From Tupaia tana (taxonomy: Eukaryota > Chordata > Mammalia > Scandentia > Tupaiidae), in NCBI GenBank assembly GCA_026018925.1, contig JAKSZU010000016.1, positions 53,402,496 to 53,466,495 on the forward strand: a stretch of DNA of 64,000 nucleotides, in the 5' to 3' direction. Shown in pieces: positions 19,125 through 30,470 of the stretch; the stretch's first letter is position 1, and each line of letters opens with the position of its first letter. The notes under the pieces are model-generated. The model was not told where the DNA came from. It worked only from the letters and a program-made list of their open reading frames with translations, and searched no databases. The translations under genes and the position numbers were made by a program.

Positions 19125-19461
19125 CTCTTTTCACTTTCTTGATGGTGCTTTGAAATATAAAGTTCTTTTTCATGTTATTTGTTTTATTTACATTTCATCA
19201 CGTACATCTTTGCAGCATACAAAAAAAATCTTCCCAGCATGAACACACTGCATATTAGTACAAAGATATTACTATACACATCTTCCTTAATACATAATTT
19301 TACACTTTTGTGTTAAATGTTTTGCTTTTCTTTTTTCCCCAATTCCCTCTCTCCTGCCCCCCACTGCCCATTCTTATCCCACACTGTCTCTGGTATCCAC
19401 AATTGCTCTCTATGCTTTTATACCTTCCGATCTTTCAGTTTCTGTCATAGAGTGCAGACAT

Positions 19462-19665
19462 TCATATATTAAGTGGGGAAATACAATTCTTCTCTTTCAT
19501 AGTCTGGCTTGTTTCACTCAGCATTGAATCTTCCATATTTGTCCACTTTCTATCAAATGTCAGGGTCTCATTGTTTCTTATGGCTGAGTAGTATCCCATA
19601 TCTGTTCTTGGATACATGGGTTGATTCCATGTCTTAGCAATTGTGAATAATGCTGCAATAAACAT
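19462..19665 (-). pseudogene. L1 ORF2 C-terminal remnant
   Basis: 68 codons open, containing AALFTIAKTWNQP, YYSAIRNNETLTF and MLSETSQTMKEK, which is the conserved C-terminal segment of L1 ORF2. Relative to usual L1 it lacks about a dozen residues between the proline-rich part and YYSAI. The 3' UTR follows to the left. Confidence 0.85.
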
Positions 19666-19890
19666 AGATGTGCAAGTGCTTTTCTAACTGAGTGTATTCC
19701 TATCCTTTAGGTAGATACCCAGGAGTGGAACTGCTGGATCATATAGTAGTTCTATTTGCAGGTTTTTGAGGAATCTCTATATTGTTCTCAGCAGTGGCTG
19801 TGCTAATTTACATTCCTACCAACAGTGCAGGGGAGTTCCCTTTTCTTTGCAGCCTCATCAGCACTTAATCTTTATTACTAATTTTTAAAA

Positions 19891-20247
19891 ATACTATGAA
19901 CAATTAAACCACAACAAATTAGATAACATAGATTATATGAAAAAATTTTTAGAAAGACTCTAACTACTAGAACAGATTTTAAAAAGAAATTGAAAACCTG
20001 AAAAGATTTAACAAGAGATTGGATTGGTAATTTTAAAAAGGAAAACAAAAACAAAAACTTTCCATGAGGAAAACTCTAAGACACTAATGATTTCTACCAA
20101 ACAGAAATTCTTCTTTTAAAAAAGAATATCAACTCTCCCAAAAATAGGAGGAAATATTTCTCAGCTCATCCTCTGAGGTCTTGATACCAGAGCGAGGAAA
20201 AAAACAGTGCAAGAAAAGAATACTACAGACCAATAATCTTTCTTTCT
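19891..20247 (+). repeat. L1 ORF2 fragment (plus strand)
   Basis: AGAAAGACTCTAACTACTAGA through ACTACAGACCAATAATCT corresponds to the ORF2 region just before and at the NYRPI motif of reverse transcriptase. Truncated both ends. Confidence 0.65.
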
Positions 20248-20520
20248 TTCTTTTTTTTGTGTGTGTGGGGGGTAGGTTTTTGCTACAGGGAGCGTGCTCT
20301 CGCCAGACAGACAGAGAGAGACAGAGAGACAGAAAGTGAGAAATTACCCCCCACGGGGAATGGCCACGCCGCAATCCCTTCTCCTCCATTCTCCTCTTGG
20401 GATCTTGGGCATGCATGCACACGCGCCCAGTGTGTTTTAAGCCACCAGGTCCGGGACGCGAACTGCGGTCGACTACATGGGAGTCCAGCGACATAGCCAT
20501 TACGCTAACTGCTGGTCCCC
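20248..20520 (-). repeat. SINE-A
   Basis: Complete copy with a GT/G-rich tail segment (20,257-20,275) between the pyrimidine run and GGTTTTTGCTA. Confidence 0.92.
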
Positions 20521-20523
20521 TGC

Positions 20524-20618
20524 CCAGAGCAAATTTTAACCTGTGGGCCCAGGACTTGAACCGCATTCAACTATGTGGGAGTCTAGTGATATGATCATTA
20601 CACCATCTGCTGGTCCCT
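20524..20618 (-). repeat. SINE head only
   Basis: About 95 bp that matches just the tRNA-like head and first part of the body (CACCATCTGCTGGTCCC end), abutting the SINE-A before it. Confidence 0.7.
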
Positions 20619-20660
20619 TTTCTTGTTTTGTAAAGTAGAAGTTTAGGTTATTGATTTGAT

Positions 20661-20870
20661 ATCTTGCTTTATTTTTTATTTTTATCTTCAGAGAGAGAGA
20701 CCAACAGTGCCTTCATGCCACAACATCCTCACCCCAGCTCAGTCAGCCAGGACCATGGATAAGCACAGTTCAGTGTGTATTGAGACCTTAGGACGCAAAC
20801 CCAGGACCTTCTAAATGCAACTTCAGAATTGCAGGTTGTTGTATTATTGCTCCATCACTGCAGCTGGCCA
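20661..20870 (-). repeat. SINE-B
   Basis: Head on minus strand TGGCCAGCTGCAGTGATGGA, box-B-like GGTTTGCGTCC near 20,790, GA-rich end near 20,690. Confidence 0.7.
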
Positions 20871-21085
20871 CTTGATTTTTTAATATAGGTGTTTACATCT
20901 ATAAATTTCCTTCTAAACTTCTGTATCTTCAATCATGTATGTCTTCAAAGAATTTGTTGATTCTACTTCAACTACCAAATGTACTGACATGATGATTATA
21001 ATATTCCTTAATATTAATGCATATAGGAAATTTTTTTCATCACTAATTTTGATAACATGGTATTCTCTATTTCTTGTTAAAGGGT

Positions 21086-21672
21086 CTAGCCTGAGTCATT
21101 AATTGTGGTGAGAGACACTAGGGAAGCCCTATAATCCCCACATCTTGACATCCACGCCTTGTGTGAAGTTCTCCCCTCAAGTGTGGATGTGACTTGTGAC
21201 TTGCCAGAATATTAAAACAAGTGAGAGAATGTACACGCATATGTGCACATGGTTACGTTATGAAAAATGATCATCCATCTCGCTAGGAGATTCTCATCCT
21301 TCCTCTGTCCCCACCCTTCAACGATGGCTTTGGGGAAGCAAGTTGTCAAGTTGCCAGCTGCCATTTGGGAAGGGCCATGTATCAAGATGCTGAAGGTGGC
21401 ATCTGGCTGACAGCCAGCTAGAAACTGAAGCTCTCTGTCTGGCAGCCAGCAAGGAACTGAATTGTGTAAACAACTGCTTGAGTTGGAAGTGGATTTTTCT
21501 CCAATTGACCTCACACAAGACACCTGGACTGCAATTTTATGAGACCTCGAAGTCAAAGATGACCCAACTAATCTATCCCTACACTCCTAGTCCACAGAAA
21601 CTGTGAGAAAATAAATGACTATTTAAAGCTACCGTGTTTGTGGTAATATTGTTACACAGCTATAGATAATGA
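21086..21672 (+). repeat. MLT1/MaLR-like LTR
   Basis: 3' end reads CCACAGAAACTGTGAGAAAA, TAAATGACTATTTAAAGC and TGTTACACAGCTATAGATAA, the usual end of MLT1 LTRs. The body includes CTTTGGGGAAGCAAGTTGTC. Small open frames across it are not coding. Inserted in L1. Confidence 0.65.
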
Positions 21673-21787
21673 ATATATAAACAATTTAGACTTTCCAAAG
21701 AAATTGCTTTTGTTATAAATGGTTTTCTTTATTGTGTGTCTGTTTTCTGTTTCATTGATTTCTGCTCTTACGTTAATTATTCATTTT

Positions 21788-22028
21788 TTGAGCGGTTTTT
21801 GCTATAGGGCGCGTGCACACGCAAGAAAGACAGAGAGAGACAGAGAGACAGAAAGTGAGAAATCACCCCCCGGGGGGATGGTCATACCACAATCCCTTCT
21901 CCTCTCAGGATCTTGGGCAGGCACACACACGTGCCTGGTGTGAGTTTAAGCCATTGGGTCCGGGACTCAAACCATGGTCGACTACGTGGGAATCCAGTGA
22001 CATAGCCATTACTCCAATTGCTGGTCCC
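21788..22028 (-). repeat. SINE-A
   Basis: Lacks about 15 bp in the body (near 21,905). ATTATTCATTTT/ATTATTTATATTT repeats flank it. Confidence 0.9.
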
Positions 22029-22607
22029 ATTATTTATATTTTTCTACATCAGGTTTATTTTGTATTTTTATTCTCTAGGTTTTAAAGGTAGACCCTTCTG
22101 TATAGCAATTCGTGCTGTAAGTTACTCTTTAAGCACTTCTTGAACTAGAACCCCACAAACTTTAATATGTTGTTTTAATATTTGCATTTAATTCAAGATA
22201 TTTTCTAATTTCCCTTGTGGTTTATTCTGTGACCCTTGGGTTATTTAGAAGTATGTTGATTTCCTAATATTTAGTGAGCTTTCCAGATCTCAGGGTTCAC
22301 CTTATTTCCTTTTGTTAGGGTTCACATTTCCTCACCATCTGTTGCCTATGTTGGACAACTGCTTTTTCATATATTTTGTTTGGTTTTGAAGTTTTAAGGT
22401 AGGAGGGTCAATTCAATCCCTGGTGCTCCATGTGGTTAGATGGCTAGATATATGTTGGAGTTTAGCTCTATCATCTTGCTATTTGTTTTCTATTTGTCCC
22501 CTCTGCTCTGTGTTTATTTTTATTATTTCCTGCCCTTTTTGGGTGGAGGGTTTGTTGTTTGTTTTGTTTTTGTCTTCTATTTTATCACTTTTGGTCTAGT
22601 AACTGTG

Positions 22608-22646
22608 CGTTTGTGTGTGTGTGTGTGTGCGCGCGCGCTCGTGTGT
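22608..22646. repeat. (TG)n(CG)n microsatellite
   Basis: TGTGTGTGTG run passing into CGCGCGCG; short alternating purine-pyrimidine tract within L1. Confidence 0.9.
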
Positions 22647-22959
22647 AGATTGTCCTAGGGTTTATAATTTGAATCTAACTTATTGCAATCTACCTTTAAA
22701 TTATATTTACTACATCATTTACATGAATAATGTACAAACTTTACAACAGTATACTTCTGTTTCTTCCCTGCCACCCTTCATGCTATTGTCCTTATGCATT
22801 TTACTTAATGTAGGTAATAAACCTCACAATACGATGTTGTTGTTTTCATCAAACAACAGATTATCTTTTATAAAAATAAAAATGAGATAAAATATCTTTT
22901 ATATTAGCCTAGCATTTGCCATTTCTAGTGCTTTTCCTTGTCTTGTATACCATGTGGAA

Positions 22960-23036
22960 AAAAAAATTAAGTTTGCCAAAAGGTACATGTGCTTGCCAGA
23001 GAGAGACAAAGAGAAAGAAAGAGGAAGAAATCACTT
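22960..23036 (-). repeat. SINE-D 3' end fragment
   Basis: GTACATGTGCTTGCCAGAG and the following GA-rich block match the start of the SINE-D at 23,069, but the rest is absent. Confidence 0.6.
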
Positions 23037-23068
23037 GTACACCATATGATATCTTTTTCCTTTAGCCT

Positions 23069-23326
23069 CAAAAAAATTTTAAATTTGGAATGGGCACGTG
23101 TGCTTGCCAGAGAGACAAAGAGAAAGAGAGAAAGAGGAAGAAATCATCCCCCAATGTGGTAGAATCATACCACAATTCCTTCTCTTCTATTTCTCCATAC
23201 TTTTAGGATTTGGAGCATGCATGTACTTGTGCCTGGCATTTTTTCAAGCCCCTGGGTCCAAGATGCAAATTGCACCATTAGCTATGTGGAATCCAGCTCC
23301 CTTAACCACCAAGCCACAAGTTGACC
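23069..23326 (-). repeat. SINE-D
   Basis: Full-length; its first 75 bp is nearly repeated by the fragment at 22,960. Head ends CCACAAGTTGACCC. Confidence 0.8.
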
Positions 23327-24228
23327 CAGCCTGAAACTTTTTCTTGAAAGATTTTTGTAGAGCAGTCTGCTAGCAATAGATTTCTTTAAAAAATCATTTT
23401 GTGTTTTTCAGAAAACACCCCTATTTTGCCTTCATATTTTGGAGGCTGATTTAATTGTGTAAAGAATTATAGGTTGACAGCTTGTCCCCCCAGCACTCTG
23501 AAGATGTAATTTTATCGTCTTCTACCTTTCATTGTTTCTGACAAAAAGTCAGCAGTCATCCTAATCTGTGTTCCCTCTACAAAATATGTCATTTCACCCT
23601 CTGGCTGCTTTATAGATTTTCCTATTAGTGGTTTCCAGCAACCTCGTTGTGAAGGATTTGATGATTTTTTTTTCCCCTACATTTCTTAGGGTTCTTTGAG
23701 CTCCTTGGATCTTTGAGTTTATAATTTTCATTAAATTTAAAATTTGAAAAAAATTAAGCAATTCTTCTCCCTTTGGTACTCTCATTATATGCAGGTTAGA
23801 TTGTATTAATATTGTCCTGCAAGTCACCAAGCTTTGTTAAATATTTTGGCTTGTCTTCTTTCCCCCTCTGTGTTTTAGTTTGGATAGACTCTTTTTGCTC
23901 TGTCTTCAGGTTTATTGATTTTTTTCTTTGCAGCAACTAATCTGCTGTTAAATTCATCTGATAAAATTTCATTTGATACAAAGTGGATGAGTATAGAAGA
24001 TTTAATACTAAGTGAAGTAAGCCAGTCTGTGAAAGACAAGCACTGTATGTCCCTGCTCAGTATATACTGAGTGTCTGCAACTTATGGCAGAAATAGAAAG
24101 ATTTGAAGAACAATGGTAAGGAGGACAAATGTAGATACCAGAAACTATGTGGGAAAGGGGTAGATAGTAGGTCGGTAAGAGGGGCTCAGGGAAGAAATAT
24201 GTACCAGACTTAAGAATGTAAAGTTCTC

Positions 24229-24523
24229 GGGACCAGCAGTTAGCATAATGGCTATGTTGCTGGACTCCCATGTAGTTGACTGCGGTTCAAGTCTTGGACC
24301 TGGTGGCTTAAACTCACGCCGGGCATGTGTGTGTATGTGCCCAAGATCCCGAGAGGAGAATGGAGGAGAAGGGATTGCGGCGTAAACATCCTCCCAGGGG
24401 AGTGATTTCTCGCTTTCTGTCTCTCTGTCTCTCTCTGTCTTTCTGGCGAGTGCACACGCCCTATAGAAAAAACCTCTCCAAAAAAAAAAAAAAAAAGAAA
24501 AAGAAAAAAAAAAAGAAAAAGAA
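24229..24523 (+). repeat. SINE-A with perfect TSD
   Basis: TSD AAGAATGTAAAGTTCTC at 24,212-24,228 and 24,524-24,540. The tail is a 45-bp A/AAAAG run. Confidence 0.97.
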
Positions 24524-24561
24524 AAGAATGTAAAGTTCTCTATTGAAAATGATGTATATTA

Positions 24562-24726
24562 GGGGACCAGCAGATGGTGTGGTGGTTAAGGCACTGGGCA
24601 TTCCCACATGGCTGACCATGGTTCAAGTCCTGGACCTGTTGGCTTACTCTCTCACTTTCCCTCTCTCTCTGTCTCTCTCTGATCAAATTAAAATAAATGG
24701 AACAAATGAATAAATAATTAAGAAAA
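24562..24726 (+). repeat. SINE-C with TSD
   Basis: GGACCAGCAGATGGTGTGG head, GTTGGCTTACTCTCTCACTT joint, TAAA-type tail. TSD GAAAATGATGTATAT near 24,545 and GAAAATGATGCATAT near 24,727. Confidence 0.9.
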
Positions 24727-24860
24727 AGAAAATGATGCATATGGTAACATCCTTGATTGTCACCTACTGCATGTATACTTTGAAAAACCATATTGTGTGC
24801 TATAGACATATTCAACAATTAATTTTGAATAAGAAATCATAAAATTAAAAAAAATTAAAT

Positions 24861-25460
24861 ATATTTTCAGCTCCAGAAATTCCACTGATTCTCTTTATGT
24901 CTTCAATTTCTCTCCTCATAATTTTTATTTTCCCTTTATGATACTGAAGCATATTTATAGTAGCTGATTTAGTCTTGTCAGATAATTTCATTATCTTCAT
25001 CATTCCTGGGCCTGTTCCATTGATTAATTTGGGGGGGAGGGTTTAGAAGGTTTATTTTCCTGCATCTTTGCATGCCTAAAAGATTTTTTTATTGCTACAT
25101 TGAGATATAGTTTACATACCATACAATTTCCCTATTTAGAGTGTGCACTTGAATGGCTTTTAGTATATCCACAGAGTTGTACATACATCACCACAGGTAA
25201 TTTTATGTTACTACCCCCCCCCAAAGAAGCCTGACTCCCCTTAGTCCTCATTTTCTAGTCCTTCCATCTCCCCTCCCAGCTCTTAGTAACTGCTAACCTA
25301 CTTTCCATTTTTGTAGATTTGCTGACACTGAATATTTCATATACATGGAATTGTGCAGTAGGTGAGCCTCTGTGACTTAACATGTTTTCAGTATCTGCCT
25401 GTGTTGTAACATGTGTTGGCACTTCATTTCTTTTTATTGCCAGATAACTTTCCATAGTAT
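24861..25460 (-). repeat. Minus-strand L1 fragments
   Basis: 24,861-25,080 resembles ORF2-flanking L1; 25,080-25,460 is an L1 3' end (TTTACATACCATACAATTTC, GTACATACATCACCACAGG). A pyrrhic open frame of 66 codons here is L1-derived. Confidence 0.6.
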
Positions 25461-25769
25461 GACTATAGTAGGTTTTGGTTGGATATTAAATATTATTATT
25501 TTACGTGTTCTTCCACTCCCATCCACTTTACAAGGCAGATATGACTTCCTCAATTTGATAGATGTGGAAAGTAAGCCTACGGAGTAGAACTTCTAGGAAG
25601 AAGGTGTGAAGGAAGAGACACGGCATGCTTTGGGAAAGGACTAAGGGGAGAGACAAGGACCTTCTTTGAAAAGTAAGTTAGTTTGATGATGGAGGCACAA
25701 CCAAGCTTTGGAAAGTGTAGTTTGAGGGGCCACAATCAGAGGGGGAAACTGTAACTCTTTCTTAGGAAC

Positions 25770-25962
25770 CTGAGGGGAGATGTGGTCCCCTTGAAGGAAC
25801 GCCCATCTGGGCTTCCCTAGTCTGTGGAGGTCAGTAGGCATGCGCCTGGCCCCAGGCATTTTCAGTTCTGGTGAGGGCCTGCTGGTACAGGCACAAGCCT
25901 GTGTTTGCCTGAAGGAAACTGGTGCCCAGGCAGTGCCAGAAGGATGCCAGGCACAGAGCCAG
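25770..25962 (+). repeat. Unclassified repeat, copy 1 of an inverted pair
   Basis: About 190 bp similar to the reverse complement of 34,838-35,027. Shared blocks include GAGATGTGGTCCC, CAGGCACAAGCCTG and GATGCCAGGCACAG. Both copies sit in otherwise unique DNA. Family unknown to me. Confidence 0.7.
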
Positions 25963-28039
25963 GATATTAAAACTCCCAGCATGGGCTTTGCACATAACAA
26001 GTACTCAGAGCTATCAAATGACCACACAAGCTTTAGTCAGCACGCATTTATTCAGATCTTCTGGCTGTGGAAAGTGGGGCCACCTGCCTCCTGCTCTTCA
26101 GCCTTCTATCATAGCTAGAGATTCTTGTGCGCTCACCTGTGGGCTTCTGGTTACTGCAGGCTCTAGCAGCAGCTGGGCCCACCTGAGATTAGGGGAAACT
26201 GAGGCAATTTCATACTACCCACCTGGAGCTTAGCCTCAAGTCACTCTGGTTCTGCATCTGACTGTATTTTTGATATCTGAGAACTGGCCCCATCCCCACA
26301 GGACAGGCCTCACCCCTTATCCTGATTCTGGGATCCGGGTCTTATATCATAGGCCTGAGGCTCTGCCTCAAACTTCCCATCCAATCCAATAACCCCTCCC
26401 TGGCCTCTCATCCAACCCAGTACTCCGTGGGCCACCCACCCACGCATGCTAGACTCTGAATGTCCTGTGTGAACACTCTATCTTTCATGGGCCATCCTCC
26501 AGGCTGACATCTTCCTTTGGGACCCTCTGTTCTTTCTCTCAACTCTATCCCCCCCAGCGTTGGTCAGTTAGCCACCCTAGCCAGACTCTACCCAGACATG
26601 CCAGACTCCAAGCTGCCCAGGCTCACATGGACCCTCTAGCTCCCAGGCTCACATGGAGCTATGTTCTTGTCCTCTTCGTTCTGGTAGGGCTTTTGGTCCA
26701 GACCAAAGCAAGGCAGTCCTGGCTCAGTCGGGCACAGTGTTTCTCTAAGGCCATATTTTATTCTCATCACTAATTAGTGACTTATATTTGGCTGAAGTTA
26801 GGGGGGAATGAAATGGGGAATGAGACTGTAGGGGTGTATTAGGCCTCTATGGCCGAAACCTTGGCCCTAGTGTGGCAGAACCCCTTCTAATTCCACTAGC
26901 ACTTACTGTCCTACCTCACACATGTACTCAAGCCTGGCTCAGTTTGAACTTTCAAAGCAGAGCCTGAATCAAGGATTAGGTTCACATGATTTCCTGAGGT
27001 AGGCAGCAGGCTGTTCTTGGCCTGGTCTATAAGGAAGGTTCTGGAACAGAAACTGCAACATACTGTTGACCCATCCTTGAGGCAAGGAAGCCACCATTTT
27101 AGTCAGTCATTGACTGTTAGGCTGCTCATTGTCCAGGCTAATCAGTTCCTGTCAATTGAGAGCTGTTCTCTGGAAAGCGGCAGCTGTTGGCCACGGGCAA
27201 CAGAACTCACAGCAGTTGGGCCTGGGTGTACAGCCTGGTAAAGGAGGCCTGGGCAGAGCACACAATGGCATGGACCCCAGCATCTTTCTTTGTCTTACAG
27301 TCTTTTGAGTTGCACGCTCTCTCAATCTGAGAATACATGCAGCTCAGGAGGTGGACCCAGGGGCTAACTCTTCTGAAAGCAACCTCAACCCATCTCCTGT
27401 CACGCAGACAGATTCTGAGCAATTCTCAGAGGTTCCAATGGAATCGGGCCCTTCAATGCAGGATACAGACCTTCAAGGCATCCTTAGAGCAAGCATTCTT
27501 TTCTGCTCCTCACTCCTGTCTCTCAAAATAATCTCTAAATACACCCCCTTGATCAGGTGCTTCAGTCAGGGAAATCTAGACCAAAAATCTTTGTGCTAAA
27601 GTTTGGCCTGCACCCCAAGGGCAGTGGAGACCTGTTGAAAGGTTTCATGCTGTGTCAGGGTGACCTCGTCACTTTTACTTTAGAATAACTTCCCCCTCCT
27701 GAGGTGGTGGGAAGGACAGGCTGGAGGAAGTGAGCAGTGGAGGATGTTGCAGTGGTCTGCAGGAGAGGGGGTCAGCTGGTGAGTGTGGGTGCAAGAAAAG
27801 CATAGCACTCACTGAGAGGGGGGAGACCCAGGCCTGATGGGATGGGACAGGGAGAGTCTACAGCCCAAAGTTCTGGCATCCTGGAGCCTGGGACCTGGGG
27901 ACAGGATGGGGCTACAGATGGCCTGAGTATAGGCAGGCCATTGCTCAGTGCCCTATCTCTAAAGAAGCAGTGGTTCTCAGAAATGCCCACTAGAGGCAAC
28001 TCTGTGTGAAGACAACATAGATTAGCAGCTGCCTAAGGA

Positions 28040-28490
28040 GCTGGCAGTGGTAAAATTGAAAGTTGTGGTTGTTGTTGGTGGTGGTGGGGGGGGTGGTAGC
28101 TAAAGGGTCTGGCGTTTGAGAGTGATGAAAATGCTCTAGAAGGCCTGACAGTGGTATGACAGCAATACAGTGCTCTGCAAGGTCGGCCCGCATGGGACGG
28201 TTCCTAGTTCCCATCTGAGACCTCTCTGACCACTGGGCGTGAGCATGCTCATGGGCCAGGGCTGGCTGAGGCTGGGGTTGGATTGTGGCATCAAGACCCT
28301 ACTGGAGGCAACTCTCCCTTCTTGCTCACAGAAAAAACAACAAACAAACAAACAAACTAAAAATGCTCTAAAACCAACTGTGGCAATGACTATCTAACTC
28401 CATAAATATACTAAAAACCTTTGACTTATAAATGAGTGAATTGTGTGGTGTGTAAATTGTATCACAAGAAAGCTGTTCTTTTAACAAAAG
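28040..28490 (+). repeat. L1 3' end
   Basis: GAGAGTGATGAAAATGCTCT, interrupted by a SINE-B, then ACTAAAAACCTTTGACTTAT and GGTGTGTAAATTGTATCAC, the usual L1 3' terminus. Confidence 0.6.
28139..28359 (+). repeat. SINE-B with perfect TSD
   Basis: TSD AAAATGCTCTA at 28,128-28,138 and 28,360-28,370 proves that SINE-B moved as a unit. Tail is (CAAA)n. Confidence 0.88.
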
Positions 28491-29839
28491 TAATGCAAGG
28501 GCCATGGGGTTGGCCATGGGAGAGAAACTTGCTGACTAATAGGAGGTGGGATGGACTGCCAGCATCCTGTCACTCAACCACCTATTTACCAGGGGGGTCA
28601 GCCCTGGGCCTTGCCCATAGAACAAGGTGAGCAGGGCTTAAACACGGCTCTCTGGACTCTCTGGTCCAGTGTTCCCATCCCCACCTACTGCCCTGCCTAC
28701 AGTTTTCCTTTCCCGGCCACTCCATCCTACAGCAATGCCTTCCCTCCGGCTTGAGGCTTGCTGAGAGGTGGGCGACAAATTGGATGAACAACCTTTCCAT
28801 ATTCCGCCTCCACCCTGCCCTGCCTGGTGAGTCTGACTGGGTCCCCAGGAGTCTTCTGGCTGCCAAGGAGGCGGCCTGGGAAGACTTGGTTTGGGTGGAG
28901 GGAGATGTTTGGTTCTCTGAGCAGAAAGGGTCGGGAAATTAAGCCTGACACCTGGCAAGGCCCACAGCCTGGGCAGCGAATTGGGGAGGCCAGCCCACAC
29001 TCCCAGACAGGCCCTCCCAGGCTAGCCCCTCATGGGGTCCTGGCAGAGGCGAGAAGCAGGCACGCCCAGGGGACTGCGGGATGGCAGGCCGCCTGTGGGT
29101 AATGGAAAAGCTCAAACATTGGTCATGGCGGCCCGACAGGATTTCGTGTGTTGATGTGAACAATAGGGGAGGAATTCGTGAGCTCGGGCCAGAGATGCTG
29201 GGATTCCCAGTGGCTGCCTCAGAACACAGGCTTGGACCTCTCTGGAGCCTCTTTCCACTGCAGCCACACTCTTGCTGCCAGCAAGACCCCAAACCCCCTT
29301 GCCCCAGATGCCTCCATCTGCTTCATCATTCCCATTCCCCACAGCTCCCACCAGGCCCACACTTAGCCTGAGGTGGCACCTGCTGTATCCCTGTCGCCCT
29401 CCCAGCACTGATCCCTGCCAACCCTCCTTGATGCCCCAGCAGCTCAGGACTGTCATCAAGCCACCAGTGAGGACTTTGCTGTCCTTTGTGACTGTGACCA
29501 GGGCTTCACTTCATTGCTAGACTAGGAGAGCCTATCCCCAGGCCTCCCTGTTGACTCTCTGGCACCCCAGGAACTGGGCCTGCCCTCAGGTTAGAAATCT
29601 CTAGACCTTCCGTGGCCTGAGTCCTGCCTGATGCTTCCTTCTTAGCTACTGCCTGGAAGGCAACCGGGTCCTCCTCCTGCCCATGGTCTTGTCTGGAGCC
29701 AAATAATCATCAGTGACACTGACTAGTTAGGGGAGGCTTCTGAGACTGAGGTGAAGCGGGCCCACAACGTGGTTGGGTTAGCTTTCATGTCCAGGGGCCT
29801 GGCTCAAGAGTACTGTCAGAAATTCCCTCTGGTTGTTCT

Positions 29840-30470
29840 TGTCCTCACCATTACCATAGCCTCCAGTTCCCCTATCCCCAGCAGCATCCCCATCTCTACC
29901 ACCAGTATCTCCATTGTGCATATCACTTCCTCTATCTTCCATCTTTACCTCCACTCTCACTTCCATCTTTTTTTTTTTTTTTTTTTTTTTTTTTGAGAGC
30001 TTTTTGCTATAGGGCACGTGTGCTTGCCAGAAAGACAAAGAGACAGAGAGACAGAAAGTGAGAAATCACCCTCCGGGGGGGTGGGGGGGATGGCTACGCG
30101 GCAATCCCTTCTCCTCCATTGACCTCTCGGGATCTTGGGCACGCACGCACACGCGCCCGGCGTGAGTTTAGGCCACCAGGTCCGGGACGCGAACTGCAGT
30201 TGACTACGTGGGAGTCCAGCGACATAGCCATTACGTTAACTGCTGGTCCCCTCCCTCACCTCATCTTCACCTCCATACTCACCTCCACCTTCCCCTCCAT
30301 CCCCACCTCCATGTTCACCTCGTCGTCACCTCCATTCTTACCTCCACCTTCATTTCTATTGTCAACTCTATCTTTGCCTCCATCTTCACCTTTATCTTCA
30401 TCTCGCCTCTATTCTCACTCCCATCATCTTCACCTTCTCTGTCATCATCACTACCACCGTTATCCACTCA
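29840..30470. repeat. Degenerate (CACCTCCAYCTT)n minisatellite, split by SINE-A
   Basis: Pyrimidine-rich units such as CATCTTCACCTCC recur from 29,850 to 29,970 and from 30,250 to 30,465. Period is about 6-12 bp and irregular. Confidence 0.8.
29971..30249 (-). repeat. SINE-A, young copy
   Basis: Poly(T) of about 26, CpG-rich body, extra G run in the palindrome (30,074-30,088), head ending TTAACTGCTGGTCCC. Inserted in the minisatellite. Confidence 0.95.

Larger units (their letters stand above)
17891..19890 (-). repeat. Minus-strand L1 3' sequence, two SINEs inserted
   Basis: 17,891-18,531, 18,803-18,886 and 19,125-19,890. GCCTATTATGAATGATGTTG and GGATATTATATTTATCCATT are typical of L1 3' ends in this orientation. 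19,440-19,860 is a second, better-kept copy that includes the end of ORF2. Confidence 0.75.
20619..23955 (-). repeat. Minus-strand L1 relics with insertions
   Basis: L1 pieces at 20,619-20,660, 20,871-21,085, 21,673-21,787, 22,029-22,290, 22,430-22,960 and 23,327-23,955. TTTTCTAATTTCCCTTGTGG and TTACAACAGTATACTTCTGT are typical L1 antisense landmarks. At least two L1 ages are present. 22,290-22,430 is not assigned. Confidence 0.65.
23956..24860 (+). repeat. Plus-strand L1 3' UTR with two SINE insertions
   Basis: L1 3' end at 23,956-24,228, 24,524-24,561 and 24,727-24,860, ending in A-rich sequence. TAGATACCAGAAACTATGTG shares the 3' UTR block seen in the ORF1-only LINE. Confidence 0.65.
25461..29970. 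other. GC-richer region, mostly unique or ancient repeats
   Basis: No gene recognised. It holds an inverted-pair repeat (25,770), a mammal-wide LINE-like relic (about 27,610-27,770, ATGTTGCAGTGGTCTGCAGG), an L1 3' end with a SINE-B (28.0-28.5 kb), and a duplicated phrase CAGGCTCACATGGA at 26,629 and 26,646. Open frames of 60-120 codons on both strands match nothing I know. Confidence 0.4.

Noticed and set aside
28436..29520. Cluster of 60-120 codon frames suggesting exons
   Set aside because: Both strands are open equally; no codon-like pattern, splice-site pairs or known domain could be supported.
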